A stretch of 64,000 bases of DNA, taken from an uncultured Bacteroidales bacterium. Lineage in GTDB: Bacteria; Bacteroidota; Bacteroidia; Bacteroidales; Bacteroidaceae. Shown one piece after another: positions 8,339 to 16,300 of the stretch (the stretch's first letter is position 1; each line of letters starts with the position of its first letter). The stretch is taken from positions 124,001 through 188,000 of the forward strand of contig CADCHQ010000001.1 of NCBI GenBank assembly GCA_902801325.1, written 5' to 3'. Both the position numbers and the translations under genes were made by a program. Below the pieces are notes generated by a model. The model was not told the DNA's origin, ran no database searches, and saw only the letters and a list, made by a program, of their open reading frames with translations.

Positions 8339-9619
8339 TTAAAGTCTCCACTCTCCTCTCATGGGCTGATCGATGAGCGCGTTGGCCGCATCGTCGCCAA
8401 TGAAACGCTGGGTGACGGGATCGAAATTCAACACCTTTCGTCCCAGACGGAGACCTACGGCACCCATGTTCACCAAGGTGCAACTGTGGTGACCATTCTG
8501 TTCGTTGAGGGCAAACTTCTGACGCGTGCGAACACACTCGAGGAAGTCGGTACGCTGTGGTTCGGGATCGGAGATGGAGTTGATGAGTTCCTGCACATTG
8601 GGAATGGTGCATTCGAAACCCTTGTAAACCTTTCCCTTAGGACCTTCGATGTACGGCACTTTACCCGGACTCTCGAAGCCTTCGCCCTCGAGCACAATCT
8701 GGCATCCGTCGGCATAGGTGTAGGTAATCTTACGCCAGATACCCACGGCATCGTAATGCTGCTGGGGTGCATCGATTTCCACCTTAACAGGGAAGTCATT
8801 GTCCTTGCCCAACATGTACTGTACGGGGTCGAGATAGTGCTGACCCATGTCCGTCAGACCTCCACCGTCGTAGTCCCAATAACCACGGAAAGTCTGGTGT
8901 GTGCGGTGCACATTATAAGGTTTGTAGGGTGCAGGACCAAGCCACATATCGTAGTTCAGTTCCTTGGGCACAGGTTGTTCGGTAAGATTGTCCTTACCTA
9001 CCCAGAAGAACTTCCAGGTGAAGCCTGTGGCACCGCTGACGGTAACCTTCAAGGGCCATCCCAATTCACCACTCATGATGAGTTTCTTCAGGGGTTTCAC
9101 GGGAGTTGCCAGTCCGTAGAAGGTGTCTGTGAAACGGAACCAAGTGTTCAGTCGGAGTATGCGTCCATAGCGCTTCACAGCCTCAGCAACAGCCTTTCCC
9201 TCGCCAATGGTTCGCGTCATGGGTTTCTCCAGCCAAATGTCCTTGCCAGCGCGAGCTGCCTCCATAGCCATAATGCCGTGCCAATGAGGAGGTGTGGCAA
9301 TGTGGATGATGTCGGCACCACTCTGCGCTATGAGCTCACGAAAGTCCTCATAGGCTTTCACATTCTCCTTCAAGTCCTTCTTTGCGGCATCGACAGCACT
9401 GGAAAGATGATTGGCATCAACATCACAGACAGCCACCAGACGGCAAGCCTCCGAACTTGAAAAGTGACTCGACGAACGACCGATTCCTCCCACGCCGATG
9501 ATGCCTTTCGTCAACTGATCGCTGGGGGCAATGAATCCCTTGCCTCCTAAAACCTGACGAGGGACAATGGTGAATAGTCCCATTGCCCCAAGGGTTTTCA
9601 TGAAATCTCTTCTATCCAT
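8339..9619 (-). CDS. Gfo/Idh/MocA-family oxidoreductase with twin-arginine-like leader
   Basis: The 426-aa protein begins MDRRDFMKTLGAMGLF, a twin-arginine-type leader common in Bacteroidota members of this family, so export is likely. The Rossmann motif GVGGIG is at 42-47, and the EKPMTRT block that holds the family lysine lies near residue 135. The C-terminal alpha/beta domain is complete. Family members oxidise or reduce sugar hydroxyls with NAD(P), sometimes tightly bound. Pairing with the DUF1080 gene 114 bp downstream suggests a glycoside 3-dehydrogenase that prepares the 3-keto substrate for that hydrolase. Substrate and cofactor choice cannot be read from the sequence. Confidence 0.9.
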   Translation of the reverse strand: MDRRDFMKTLGAMGLFTIVPRQVLGGKGFIAPSDQLTKGIIGVGGIGRSSSHFSSSEACRLVAVCDVDANHLSSAVDAAKKDLKENVKAYEDFRELIAQSGADIIHIATPPHWHGIMAMEAARAGKDIWLEKPMTRTIGEGKAVAEAVKRYGRILRLNTWFRFTDTFYGLATPVKPLKKLIMSGELGWPLKVTVSGATGFTWKFFWVGKDNLTEQPVPKELNYDMWLGPAPYKPYNVHRTHQTFRGYWDYDGGGLTDMGQHYLDPVQYMLGKDNDFPVKVEIDAPQQHYDAVGIWRKITYTYADGCQIVLEGEGFESPGKVPYIEGPKGKVYKGFECTIPNVQELINSISDPEPQRTDFLECVRTRQKFALNEQNGHHSCTLVNMGAVGLRLGRKVLNFDPVTQRFIGDDAANALIDQPMRGEWRL

Positions 9620-9666
9620 AGCATAAAAATTATATTATTCGAATGATGCAATGAAAGTTAGTAGAA

Positions 9667-10701
9667 TTACAGCTTTAACTTTGCAGAAATTTCAAGCATG
9701 CGATTGATGGGACGTATGGCCTTTTGGGCAATTTCTGAATCAACCTTCACTTCCGGCCACTCGTATTTAAGGCAATTATAAAGCTTCTCTATCGTTATCA
9801 GCTTCATGTAATTGCACTCATTACATGCACAAGTGCTGTCATTGGGAGGTGCAGGGATGAAAGTCTTCTCAGGACAACGCTTTTGCATCTCATGCAAGAT
9901 ACCACTCTCTGTTGCCACTATTAACTCTTGTGACTCGTCGGCAATGGCAAACTTAAGAAGGGCAGCTGTACTACCAACCTTGTCTGCTACGCGAACAACT
10001 GGTCCCTTACACTCGGGATGAACCAATATCTTCGCATTGGGATGTTCCTTCTTTAGGTCGAGTATCTTCTCCAAAGAGAAACGCTCGTGAACGTGACAGG
10101 CACCATTCCACAGCAACATATTACGACCTGTTATGCTGTTGATATATCCTCCCAGGTTCTGGTCAGGTGCAAAGATTATCTTCTCATCCTGAGGAAAAGA
10201 CTCCACTATCTGACGGGCATTGCCACTGGTAACTACCACATCAGTAAAGGCCTTAGTGGCAGCTGTCGTATTTACATAACTGATGACAGTATAATCAGGA
10301 TGTTCACCAACGAACTTCTCAAACTCATCAGCCTTACAACTTTCGGCAAGCGAGCAAGTCGCATTCAAGTCGGGAACCAATACCTTCTTGTCAGGACACA
10401 ATATCTTGTTGGTCTCACCCATGAAGTGTACACCACACATGACTATGATGTCGGCATCCGTCTTTGCTGCCTGTTGGGCAAGAGCAAGAGAGTCACCTAC
10501 AAAGTCGGCCAGGTCCTGAATCTCACCATCCACATAGTAATGAGCCATAATGACTGCATTTTTCTCTTTTGCCATCCTACGGATTTCGGCCTTTACGTCT
10601 ATACCTAGTGGTATAGACTCATCAACGAAGCCTGCCTGTTTCCACACGCTCTTGATCCTTGGGGATTTCGCTGCCTGCTTATTCTCAGTTTTCAACATCA
10701 T
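9667..10701 (-). CDS. nadA: Quinolinate synthase A
   Basis: This 344-aa protein condenses iminoaspartate with dihydroxyacetone phosphate to quinolinate in NAD synthesis. Diagnostic blocks are MAHYYVDGEIQDLADFVGDS near residue 52, VMCGVHFMGE at 87-96, and the C-terminal CACNECNYMK at 291-300. Cysteines C89, C202 and one of C291/C293/C296 are the expected [4Fe-4S] ligands. Length fits the short nadA class. No nadB or nadC lies nearby. The gene is divergent from the SpoU-type methyltransferase across an AT-rich gap that holds repeated 9-mers. Confidence 0.97.
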   Translation of the reverse strand: MMLKTENKQAAKSPRIKSVWKQAGFVDESIPLGIDVKAEIRRMAKEKNAVIMAHYYVDGEIQDLADFVGDSLALAQQAAKTDADIIVMCGVHFMGETNKILCPDKKVLVPDLNATCSLAESCKADEFEKFVGEHPDYTVISYVNTTAATKAFTDVVVTSGNARQIVESFPQDEKIIFAPDQNLGGYINSITGRNMLLWNGACHVHERFSLEKILDLKKEHPNAKILVHPECKGPVVRVADKVGSTAALLKFAIADESQELIVATESGILHEMQKRCPEKTFIPAPPNDSTCACNECNYMKLITIEKLYNCLKYEWPEVKVDSEIAQKAIRPINRMLEISAKLKL

Positions 10702-10906
10702 ATTATTATTATTTTATATTTATTATTATTAGAAAGAATTTAATAATGATAATGATAGCCGGTTGATAGTGTGAATAAAAAAATTCCTTTTTATTTGGTT
10801 TTTAAGTTATTGACTTGAGGTTTGAAGTTATTATATTAAATGTTTACATTTTCATAAGCTCCTTATCGTCATATAAATGAGCGATATATAAGATTTCAGG
10901 TTAAAG

Positions 10907-11091
10907 TTATTAACACATATTGATAAGTGCAAAGTTAACAATTATTTTCATTTTTGGTGATGATAAATGAGAAAAAATATGTGAATAAGTGAGAATAACT
11001 TTAGGCGAATGTTAATAATTTGGGTATTTCAAATTTTTATTAACAAATAATTAGTATTTTTGCACGAGTTATCAACATCGATTGTTAATAA
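10907..11091. promoter_or_regulatory. Cluster of five TTATYAACA boxes in AT-rich divergent gap
   Basis: TTATTAACA or TTATCAACA occurs at 10907-10915 (+), 11010-11018 (-), 11037-11045 (+), 11069-11077 (+) and 11083-11091 (-). The last two form an almost perfect dyad centred on ATCGAT and ending at the start codon of the next gene. The boxes resemble DnaA boxes (TTATCCACA) with two changes, but could also be operator sites. The 390-bp gap (10702-11091) holds no gene. Confidence 0.5.
11055..11062 (+). promoter_or_regulatory. -7 box for the SpoU-SDR-YhhN operon
   Basis: TATTTTTG matches TAnnTTTG, 30 bp before the ATG at 11092 and just upstream of the TTATCAACA dyad. A -33 TTTG at normal spacing was not found. 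Confidence 0.4.
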
Positions 11092-11643
11092 ATGAGGAAA
11101 TTAAGAATAACTGAGATGAATAGGCTGTCCGTAGAGGAATATAAGGATAGTCAGAAGACTCCTCTCGTAGTAGTGCTTGATCATGTACGCTCGCTCTATA
11201 ATGTGGGTTCGGTATTTCGTACAGCCGATGCTTTTCGCCTGCAGGGAGTGTGTCTGTGTGGAATAACAGCTCGTCCGCCTCATCCTGAAATTCACAAGAC
11301 TGCACTGGGAGCTGAAGATAGTGTAGAATGGCAATATTTTGAGCACACGGAAGATTGTGTTCAATATCTCAAAGACCAGGGATATACAGTTCTTGCTGTT
11401 GAGCAATGTGAAAATAGTACAATGCTTAATAAAATTAAGAATGAAGAATTAAGAGTTAAGAATGAGCGTTTTGCTGTTGTTCTGGGCAATGAGGTTAAGG
11501 GTGTTCAACAGCAAGTAATAGATATGTGCGACGGTTGCCTTGAGATTCCGCAATATGGTACTAAGCATTCCATGAATGTATCTGTCACAGCAGGCATTGT
11601 CATCTGGGAATTATTCAAAATGATGGAGGAAAAAGATGAATAA
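11092..11643 (+). CDS. SpoU/TrmH-family RNA 2'-O-methyltransferase
   Basis: This 183-aa SPOUT methyltransferase has all three family motifs: LYNVGSVFRTADAF (35-48), VLGNEVKGV (130-138) and IPQYGTKHSMNVSVTAGI (152-169), which build the knotted S-adenosylmethionine site. It probably methylates tRNA or rRNA ribose; the site is not predictable. It lacks the N-terminal substrate-binding domain of larger TrmH/RlmB proteins. Residues 112-125 (LNKIKNEELRVKNE) are encoded by AT-rich TTAAGAATGAAGAATT-type repeat sequence like that in intergenic gaps, in a loop before motif 2. The stop overlaps the next gene by 8 bp, indicating translational coupling. Confidence 0.93.
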   Translation: MRKLRITEMNRLSVEEYKDSQKTPLVVVLDHVRSLYNVGSVFRTADAFRLQGVCLCGITARPPHPEIHKTALGAEDSVEWQYFEHTEDCVQYLKDQGYTVLAVEQCENSTMLNKIKNEELRVKNERFAVVLGNEVKGVQQQVIDMCDGCLEIPQYGTKHSMNVSVTAGIVIWELFKMMEEKDE

Positions 11644-12352
11644 AAATAAGCGAGCCATAGTCATTGGAGCTTCGTCTGGTATAGGGAAAGAGGTGGCTCA
11701 ACTGCTGGTGAAAGAAGGCTGGACAGTGGGTGTTGCTGCACGTAGGGTGGAGTTATTGCAGGACATAGGTGCTGTGGAAACGGAAGCAATAGATGTGACC
11801 CAGAAGGAAGCAACAGTAAAACTTAGAAATCTAATAAAAAGATTAGGCGGAATGGACCTATTTTTCTATTCTTCAGGTATAGGCAAACAGAATCGCGAGT
11901 TGCAGGAAAATATTGAACTGGCGACTATGGAGACTAATGCCGTTGGTTTTACGAGAATGATTGGTGAGGCTTATCGCTATTTTGATGAACGAGGCGAAGG
12001 ACATATAGCTGCTATCACGTCGATTGCTGGAACAAAAGGACTTGGACCTGCACCAGCCTATTCCGCCACGAAAGCGATGCAAAATACTTATTTGGAGGCA
12101 TTGGAACAACTGTCTAATGCAAAGGGACTGAAAATTCGCTTTACAGACATAAGGCCTGGCTTTGTGGATACAGCTTTGCTCAACGACGATTTTCATTATC
12201 CTATGATGCTTAAACCCGAGGCTGTGGCAAAGGACATAGTTAAGGCTATTCATGCGAAGAAACATGTTCGCGTCATCGACTGGCGATATAGAATTCTTAC
12301 AGCCCTTTGGCAATTGATTCCCAGATGGATATGGCGAAGAATAAAATTATAA
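11636..12352 (+). CDS. Short-chain dehydrogenase/reductase
   Basis: This 238-aa classical SDR has the nucleotide motif GASSGIG (11-17), the catalytic YSATK tetrad block and a PG motif (DIRPGFVDT) after the active site. The hydrophobic basic C-terminus (LIPRWIWRRIKL) suggests membrane association. The substrate is unknown. It overlaps the methyltransferase stop and the next gene start, so the three genes form a tight operon. Confidence 0.92.
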   Translation: MNKNKRAIVIGASSGIGKEVAQLLVKEGWTVGVAARRVELLQDIGAVETEAIDVTQKEATVKLRNLIKRLGGMDLFFYSSGIGKQNRELQENIELATMETNAVGFTRMIGEAYRYFDERGEGHIAAITSIAGTKGLGPAPAYSATKAMQNTYLEALEQLSNAKGLKIRFTDIRPGFVDTALLNDDFHYPMMLKPEAVAKDIVKAIHAKKHVRVIDWRYRILTALWQLIPRWIWRRIKL

Positions 12353-13059
12353 TTGTCATTGCACTTTTCCTGTTGTCTGCACTCTGGTTCTTCTTTCCTT
12401 TGTGGAAGGTGGAGTCAGGGAATGTGTGGTTTGCTATGCGGCTTGCCTTGCCTGCGATTATACTTACCTTAGGCGGCATTGGCTTGCTTCCACGATTTAT
12501 GACAATGGGATTTCTCTTTTGTGCCGTAGGCGATGTGATGGGTGTGATAGGGAGTTTTGAAGGGCAAATGGGAGGCTTCACCTTTGCACATATCTATTTC
12601 ATCACTCAGTTTGTTAAGGACATAAGAAAGTCAATTCTTCACTCTTCATCCTTCATCCTTCATTTAATCGTTGTAATATTGCTTTGTCTGTTTCCACTCG
12701 TCATTGCTTTTATAAAGATAATACCTGCTATAAGCGATTTGCCTATTCGCTTGGGTTGCATTATCTATGCTCTCTTGCTATGTGGCACTTTTGGAACAAG
12801 TATTATTAGATTTTTCTCTTGTTCTTCCCCCTTGAGGGGGGAGTTAGAGAGGGGCTTTGTGGTATTGGGTGCTCTCTTATTCCTCATCTCAGACTTCATC
12901 CTGTCTTGGAACAAATTTACGTCGCACATTTCTCATGCTTCGCTCTACATAATGATCACCTATTATGGTGCGCTGTTCTTCTTATTTATAGGAACACTTA
13001 AGAGATTGAAAGGACCCTCTCCCGTCCTCTCCCTTAAAGGGCGAGGAGAAAAACTTTGA
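12325..13059 (+). CDS. YhhN-family (lysoplasmalogenase-like) membrane protein carrying repeat-encoded segments
   Basis: The 244-aa polytopic protein has about eight hydrophobic helices and the acidic motifs GDVMG and SDFILSWNKF typical of the YhhN/TMEM86 family, whose characterised members cleave vinyl-ether lysoplasmalogens. The start is one of two ATGs (12325 or 12331); the earlier TTG at 12307 is less likely. Three stretches look repeat-derived: RKSILHSSSFILH from TTCATCC repeats (about 12629-12667), SSPLRGELERGF from a CCCCCTTGAGGGGG palindrome (12823-12860), and the C-terminal GPSPVLSLKGRGEKL. All stay in frame and fall in likely loops or the tail. The gene overlaps the upstream SDR gene. 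Confidence 0.8.
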   Translation: MDMAKNKIIIVIALFLLSALWFFFPLWKVESGNVWFAMRLALPAIILTLGGIGLLPRFMTMGFLFCAVGDVMGVIGSFEGQMGGFTFAHIYFITQFVKDIRKSILHSSSFILHLIVVILLCLFPLVIAFIKIIPAISDLPIRLGCIIYALLLCGTFGTSIIRFFSCSSPLRGELERGFVVLGALLFLISDFILSWNKFTSHISHASLYIMITYYGALFFLFIGTLKRLKGPSPVLSLKGRGEKL

Positions 13060-13073
13060 GAACTTTATTTATT

Positions 13074-13105
13074 CCTTCCCTTCAAGGGAAGGTTAGGATG
13101 GGTCT
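13074..13105. repeat. C-rich palindromic repeat between convergent genes
   Basis: CCTTCCCTT/AAGGGAAGG hairpin (13074-13092) followed by TTAGGATGGGTCTTT. It separates the convergent YhhN and DUF4294 genes and could act as a bidirectional terminator. The same wording recurs at 8.31 and 40.07 kb. Confidence 0.6.
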
Positions 13106-13762
13106 TTACAGCAATCCTGCCTCTACTTGTCGCACTACACGTTCCGTCAGTTTATCGTCGCCTTCAGGATCGTATTCCTTCTTAAGACTGGCTTTGAAAG
13201 TCCAGGCAAATACTTGATAGAAAGTGGCTCGGGCTGGTCCCATGAAGGCCTTAACTACCTCGTATCCCGACTGATTACATTCGCGATCGACAAGCTTGAT
13301 GAGGAGTTTTCCTTGTGAATAGGTAAGTTTCTTCATCTCAGGCTTGTAGGTCTTCATGATTTCCTTTTCTATCATTTTCACGTGTTCCTGCTTAGCCTTC
13401 TTATCAGGCAATTGCTCCATCACCTTATAGGTCTCTTGAATCATAGCATTGGCTTGTTGAGCCAGCGGAAGCACTTTCTTCACGTTGTACACCAGTCGGT
13501 TGTACTTTTGCTGCTGTTTCTTGCTCTTGAACACAAGTGGCTGATAGACAGGCATCTCAGGCATGAGTATGGTCCATATGGTATCGCCCTGAAAGACATA
13601 ATTCTTGCCTGCCCAGTACCAAGTCTGGTTTCGGGCATTCTTGAACTCTTCATTTTTGAAGTCAATGATGTCCATCCCAGGGTCTTCTTCCCTACCCTTC
13701 TTGTCCTGCCCCCACGAGAGTGCAGTCATCGAAGCAAATAATATGAACCACAACCATTTCAC
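13106..13762 (-). CDS. DUF4294 protein
   Basis: 218 aa from a GTG at 13762, chosen because it directly opens a signal peptide (MKWLWFILFASMTALSWGQ). Another GTG at 13810 would add 16 polar residues. The mature protein is rich in Lys, Gln and Glu and largely helical, with the DUF4294 core from about QQQKYNRLVYNVKKVLPLA to the end. The family is almost confined to Bacteroidota and has no assigned function. Presumed periplasmic or outer-membrane associated. It is convergent with YhhN and has a repeat-rich upstream region. Confidence 0.85.
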   Translation of the reverse strand: MKWLWFILFASMTALSWGQDKKGREEDPGMDIIDFKNEEFKNARNQTWYWAGKNYVFQGDTIWTILMPEMPVYQPLVFKSKKQQQKYNRLVYNVKKVLPLAQQANAMIQETYKVMEQLPDKKAKQEHVKMIEKEIMKTYKPEMKKLTYSQGKLLIKLVDRECNQSGYEVVKAFMGPARATFYQVFAWTFKASLKKEYDPEGDDKLTERVVRQVEAGLL

Positions 13763-13882
13763 GTCGGCAAAGGTAAATAATATTTTTCTTTGTTGTACGC
13801 TTCGATTCACTGATTTAAGAAACTTTAATTTCTTTTCACTGTGCGTAACGATTTTTAGCAGTCATATTATATATATATAAAT

Positions 13883-14004
13883 AAGGTATATTAGACGATT
13901 TTGTACGCTAATATACCTTTATGAAAGTGAACCTATGTTCGATGGACCTTGAACCTATATTCGAAACGCCTCGAACATAGGTTCGATGAGCTTCGAACCT
14001 ATGC
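13883..14004. repeat. Locus B: hairpin plus GAACCTATGTTCGA palindrome array
   Basis: A perfect 12-bp inverted repeat (AAGGTATATTAG at 13883-13894, CTAATATACCTT at 13908-13919) follows an AT-rich run. Four near-palindromic GAACCTATGTTCGA modules come next at 13929, 13951, 13971 and 13992, about 20-22 bp apart. The same module sits inside dispersed element copy A near 3368. Confidence 0.8.
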
Positions 14005-14017
14005 TTGTTCTTATCGC

Positions 14018-16267
14018 TTAGAATTCGTATCCGAGATTGACAAAGAAGTGAGGCTTCTTGGTGTGGTTGCTATAGCCGAGGGTTGCACCGAGTGGTCCTA
14101 CGATGGTGTTATAGTAGTAGGCAATCTGTCCACCGATGAGTGTGCTGTGGTCCAGTATGTCCTTGAGTTTGTCGGACTGCTGACCTGCTGCAACACGCAG
14201 GAGAACGTAGTGATTCTTGGCGATTCGTTGCTGGGCTTGAAGTTGTGCGGCAAGGAAGTTATTCCTCACGTATTCCATATTGCCTATGCCTGCGAAGGGC
14301 ATTTGTTGTTCGACATAGTGTCCGAACCATTCTCCACCAATGATGTTTCCAAAGATGGGGAGCATGACATCACTGACGATGATTCGACCGTATATCATAG
14401 GTTGCAGAGTAAAGCGCTTGCCAAAGGTGAATGACATGCGCCAGTGAGCACTGATATCATGCATACCTGACTCACCGTCGAGCTGTGTGAAATTGTCAGT
14501 AACATAGGCATATTCGGCTTTGAACCGTGCGCCTCGTGTGGGGAACACCCAGTTGTTCTCACTGTTGTAAGTGAGTCGTACTCGATAACTGAAATAGTGG
14601 TCGTTTTTGAACTGAACTAAGTTATTGGCTTTGTCTGATATCAACCTGTCGCGATAGTGTATGTAATCCCAGCGTATACCTGCCTGGAAGTTGAAATTGC
14701 GAACGTAGTGATTGATGGGCAATATCTCTGCCTGCTGTTGGTTATAGAGCACGTTGTAGTCCCGATCGCCTTTGATGAAGGCGTCAATATCGTTACGTCG
14801 GAAAGTGTATGAGAAACTAGGACGCGTGAAACTACTCGGGTGGAAAGTCCATTGGGCATTTGCCATCTGACGCTTACCCAGGCGCACGGTCAGATTGGCA
14901 CTCATGGGGATTTTGGTAGGAAACGGGAAGTCGGCACTCAGTTGCACAGAGGCGTGTTCCTCAGTATCGTAACGCACGCCAGCATGCAGTTGTATGGTTT
15001 TCCGATTGCCTGCCGAGATGATGACGCGAACGCCTTCACCATCAGGCACAAAATGGCATTCGGCCGTCTGATAGAATAGGTCGACACGCATGCAAGTGGT
15101 AATCTGCTGTGCCAACTTAGCATCAATGCTATCGTTCTTCGCGTTTTTATTCTCTCCGTCTTTCATCCTCAAATGGAACTTACTACGAAGGAAGTGTTCG
15201 TCATGAGGAGTCATGTTCTCGAAGGTGTACCCCGTCACATAGTGCTTCTCCTTCATTACCATCGGGCGAAGGGGTTGTAGTATGGTGGGTCGGAAAGAAT
15301 CGTCGATGCCGATGCGTTGTTTCAGTGCAACGATTTCGTCCCAGTGTCGCATGGCCTCTTCCTCACCCCGTCGAATGAGGGTGTCGATGGCAGAAGCCGA
15401 GAAACTGGCTGAACCATAGCCCTTCGTATTCACACTCATGTGCAGGTCGGTAATGGCAAGATTCTCGTCTAACTTGTTCTTACAGTTGACATCGACAATC
15501 TGACTGATGATGCTCATCGTTCCTCCCATCTGTTCGGCCACTTTTGGAGCACCTTGAACAGTTACGCCGATGATGATGTCAGCACCCATCTCACGGGCAA
15601 CGTCGGCAGGATAATTGTTCTTCAAACCTCCGTCTACCAAGACCTTTTCGCCCAATCTGACAGGTGAGAATGCACCAGGAATAGCCATAGAAGAACGCAT
15701 AGCCTGAGGCAAGCGTCCGCTGTGGAAATCGACTTCACTATTGTCTATGATGTCTGTAGCAACGCAGGCAAAGGGAATGGGTAAGTCCTTGGAGAAGTCC
15801 AAAGAATCGGTGTAACCCGTGCAGAGTTGCTGGAAGAGTTCGGCGAGATTCTTTCCCTTGATGAGGCCTCCGGCGTTCTTGTCTCGTTTGCCGAAGGTCA
15901 GGCCTGTAGTGAAGATGTAGGTGTACTCCCTAAGTCGGTCTCTCAGAGTTTGATTGCGCAGGTCTTCCTTGTCACTGATGACATAGCTCCAGTCCTGAGC
16001 CCTTGCCACAGAGTCGAGTGCAGTGGCGTTGTAGCCGATGGCATAGAGTCCGCCGATGATGCTACCCATCGACGTGCCTGTAACGATATCAATGGGAATG
16101 CCTGCCTGTTCCAATACTTTCAGGACTCCGATGTGGGCCATACCCTTTGCACCGCCTCCACTGAGAACGACAGCTACACGTTTCCTGCCGACTGACAAAC
16201 TATCTTGCTGAGCATGCATCGTGCTGCAAGAGAGCACGAGGGCGAGTAACATCACTATTTTTTTCAT
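14018..16267 (-). CDS. Patatin-like phospholipase with C-terminal outer-membrane barrel
   Basis: 749 aa with a signal peptide, then a patatin domain (about 30-230): oxyanion motif SGGGAKGMAHIG, nucleophile S66 in GTSMG, and catalytic D212 in VDGGLKNNYP. A POTRA-like linker and a beta-barrel of the surface-antigen type follow from about 400, ending GYSNHTKKPHFFVNLGYEF with a terminal aromatic. This is the PlpD-like (type Vd) design, in which the barrel exports or anchors the lipase. Expected activity: phospholipase A on membrane or external lipids. The next gene downstream is DUF4294. The start follows ATG at 16267; the full-length fit suggests no truncation. Confidence 0.92.
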   Translation of the reverse strand: MKKIVMLLALVLSCSTMHAQQDSLSVGRKRVAVVLSGGGAKGMAHIGVLKVLEQAGIPIDIVTGTSMGSIIGGLYAIGYNATALDSVARAQDWSYVISDKEDLRNQTLRDRLREYTYIFTTGLTFGKRDKNAGGLIKGKNLAELFQQLCTGYTDSLDFSKDLPIPFACVATDIIDNSEVDFHSGRLPQAMRSSMAIPGAFSPVRLGEKVLVDGGLKNNYPADVAREMGADIIIGVTVQGAPKVAEQMGGTMSIISQIVDVNCKNKLDENLAITDLHMSVNTKGYGSASFSASAIDTLIRRGEEEAMRHWDEIVALKQRIGIDDSFRPTILQPLRPMVMKEKHYVTGYTFENMTPHDEHFLRSKFHLRMKDGENKNAKNDSIDAKLAQQITTCMRVDLFYQTAECHFVPDGEGVRVIISAGNRKTIQLHAGVRYDTEEHASVQLSADFPFPTKIPMSANLTVRLGKRQMANAQWTFHPSSFTRPSFSYTFRRNDIDAFIKGDRDYNVLYNQQQAEILPINHYVRNFNFQAGIRWDYIHYRDRLISDKANNLVQFKNDHYFSYRVRLTYNSENNWVFPTRGARFKAEYAYVTDNFTQLDGESGMHDISAHWRMSFTFGKRFTLQPMIYGRIIVSDVMLPIFGNIIGGEWFGHYVEQQMPFAGIGNMEYVRNNFLAAQLQAQQRIAKNHYVLLRVAAGQQSDKLKDILDHSTLIGGQIAYYYNTIVGPLGATLGYSNHTKKPHFFVNLGYEF

Positions 16268-16300
16268 TCCTATGACGAGTGAAGGGTTAGGGGTGAAGGG

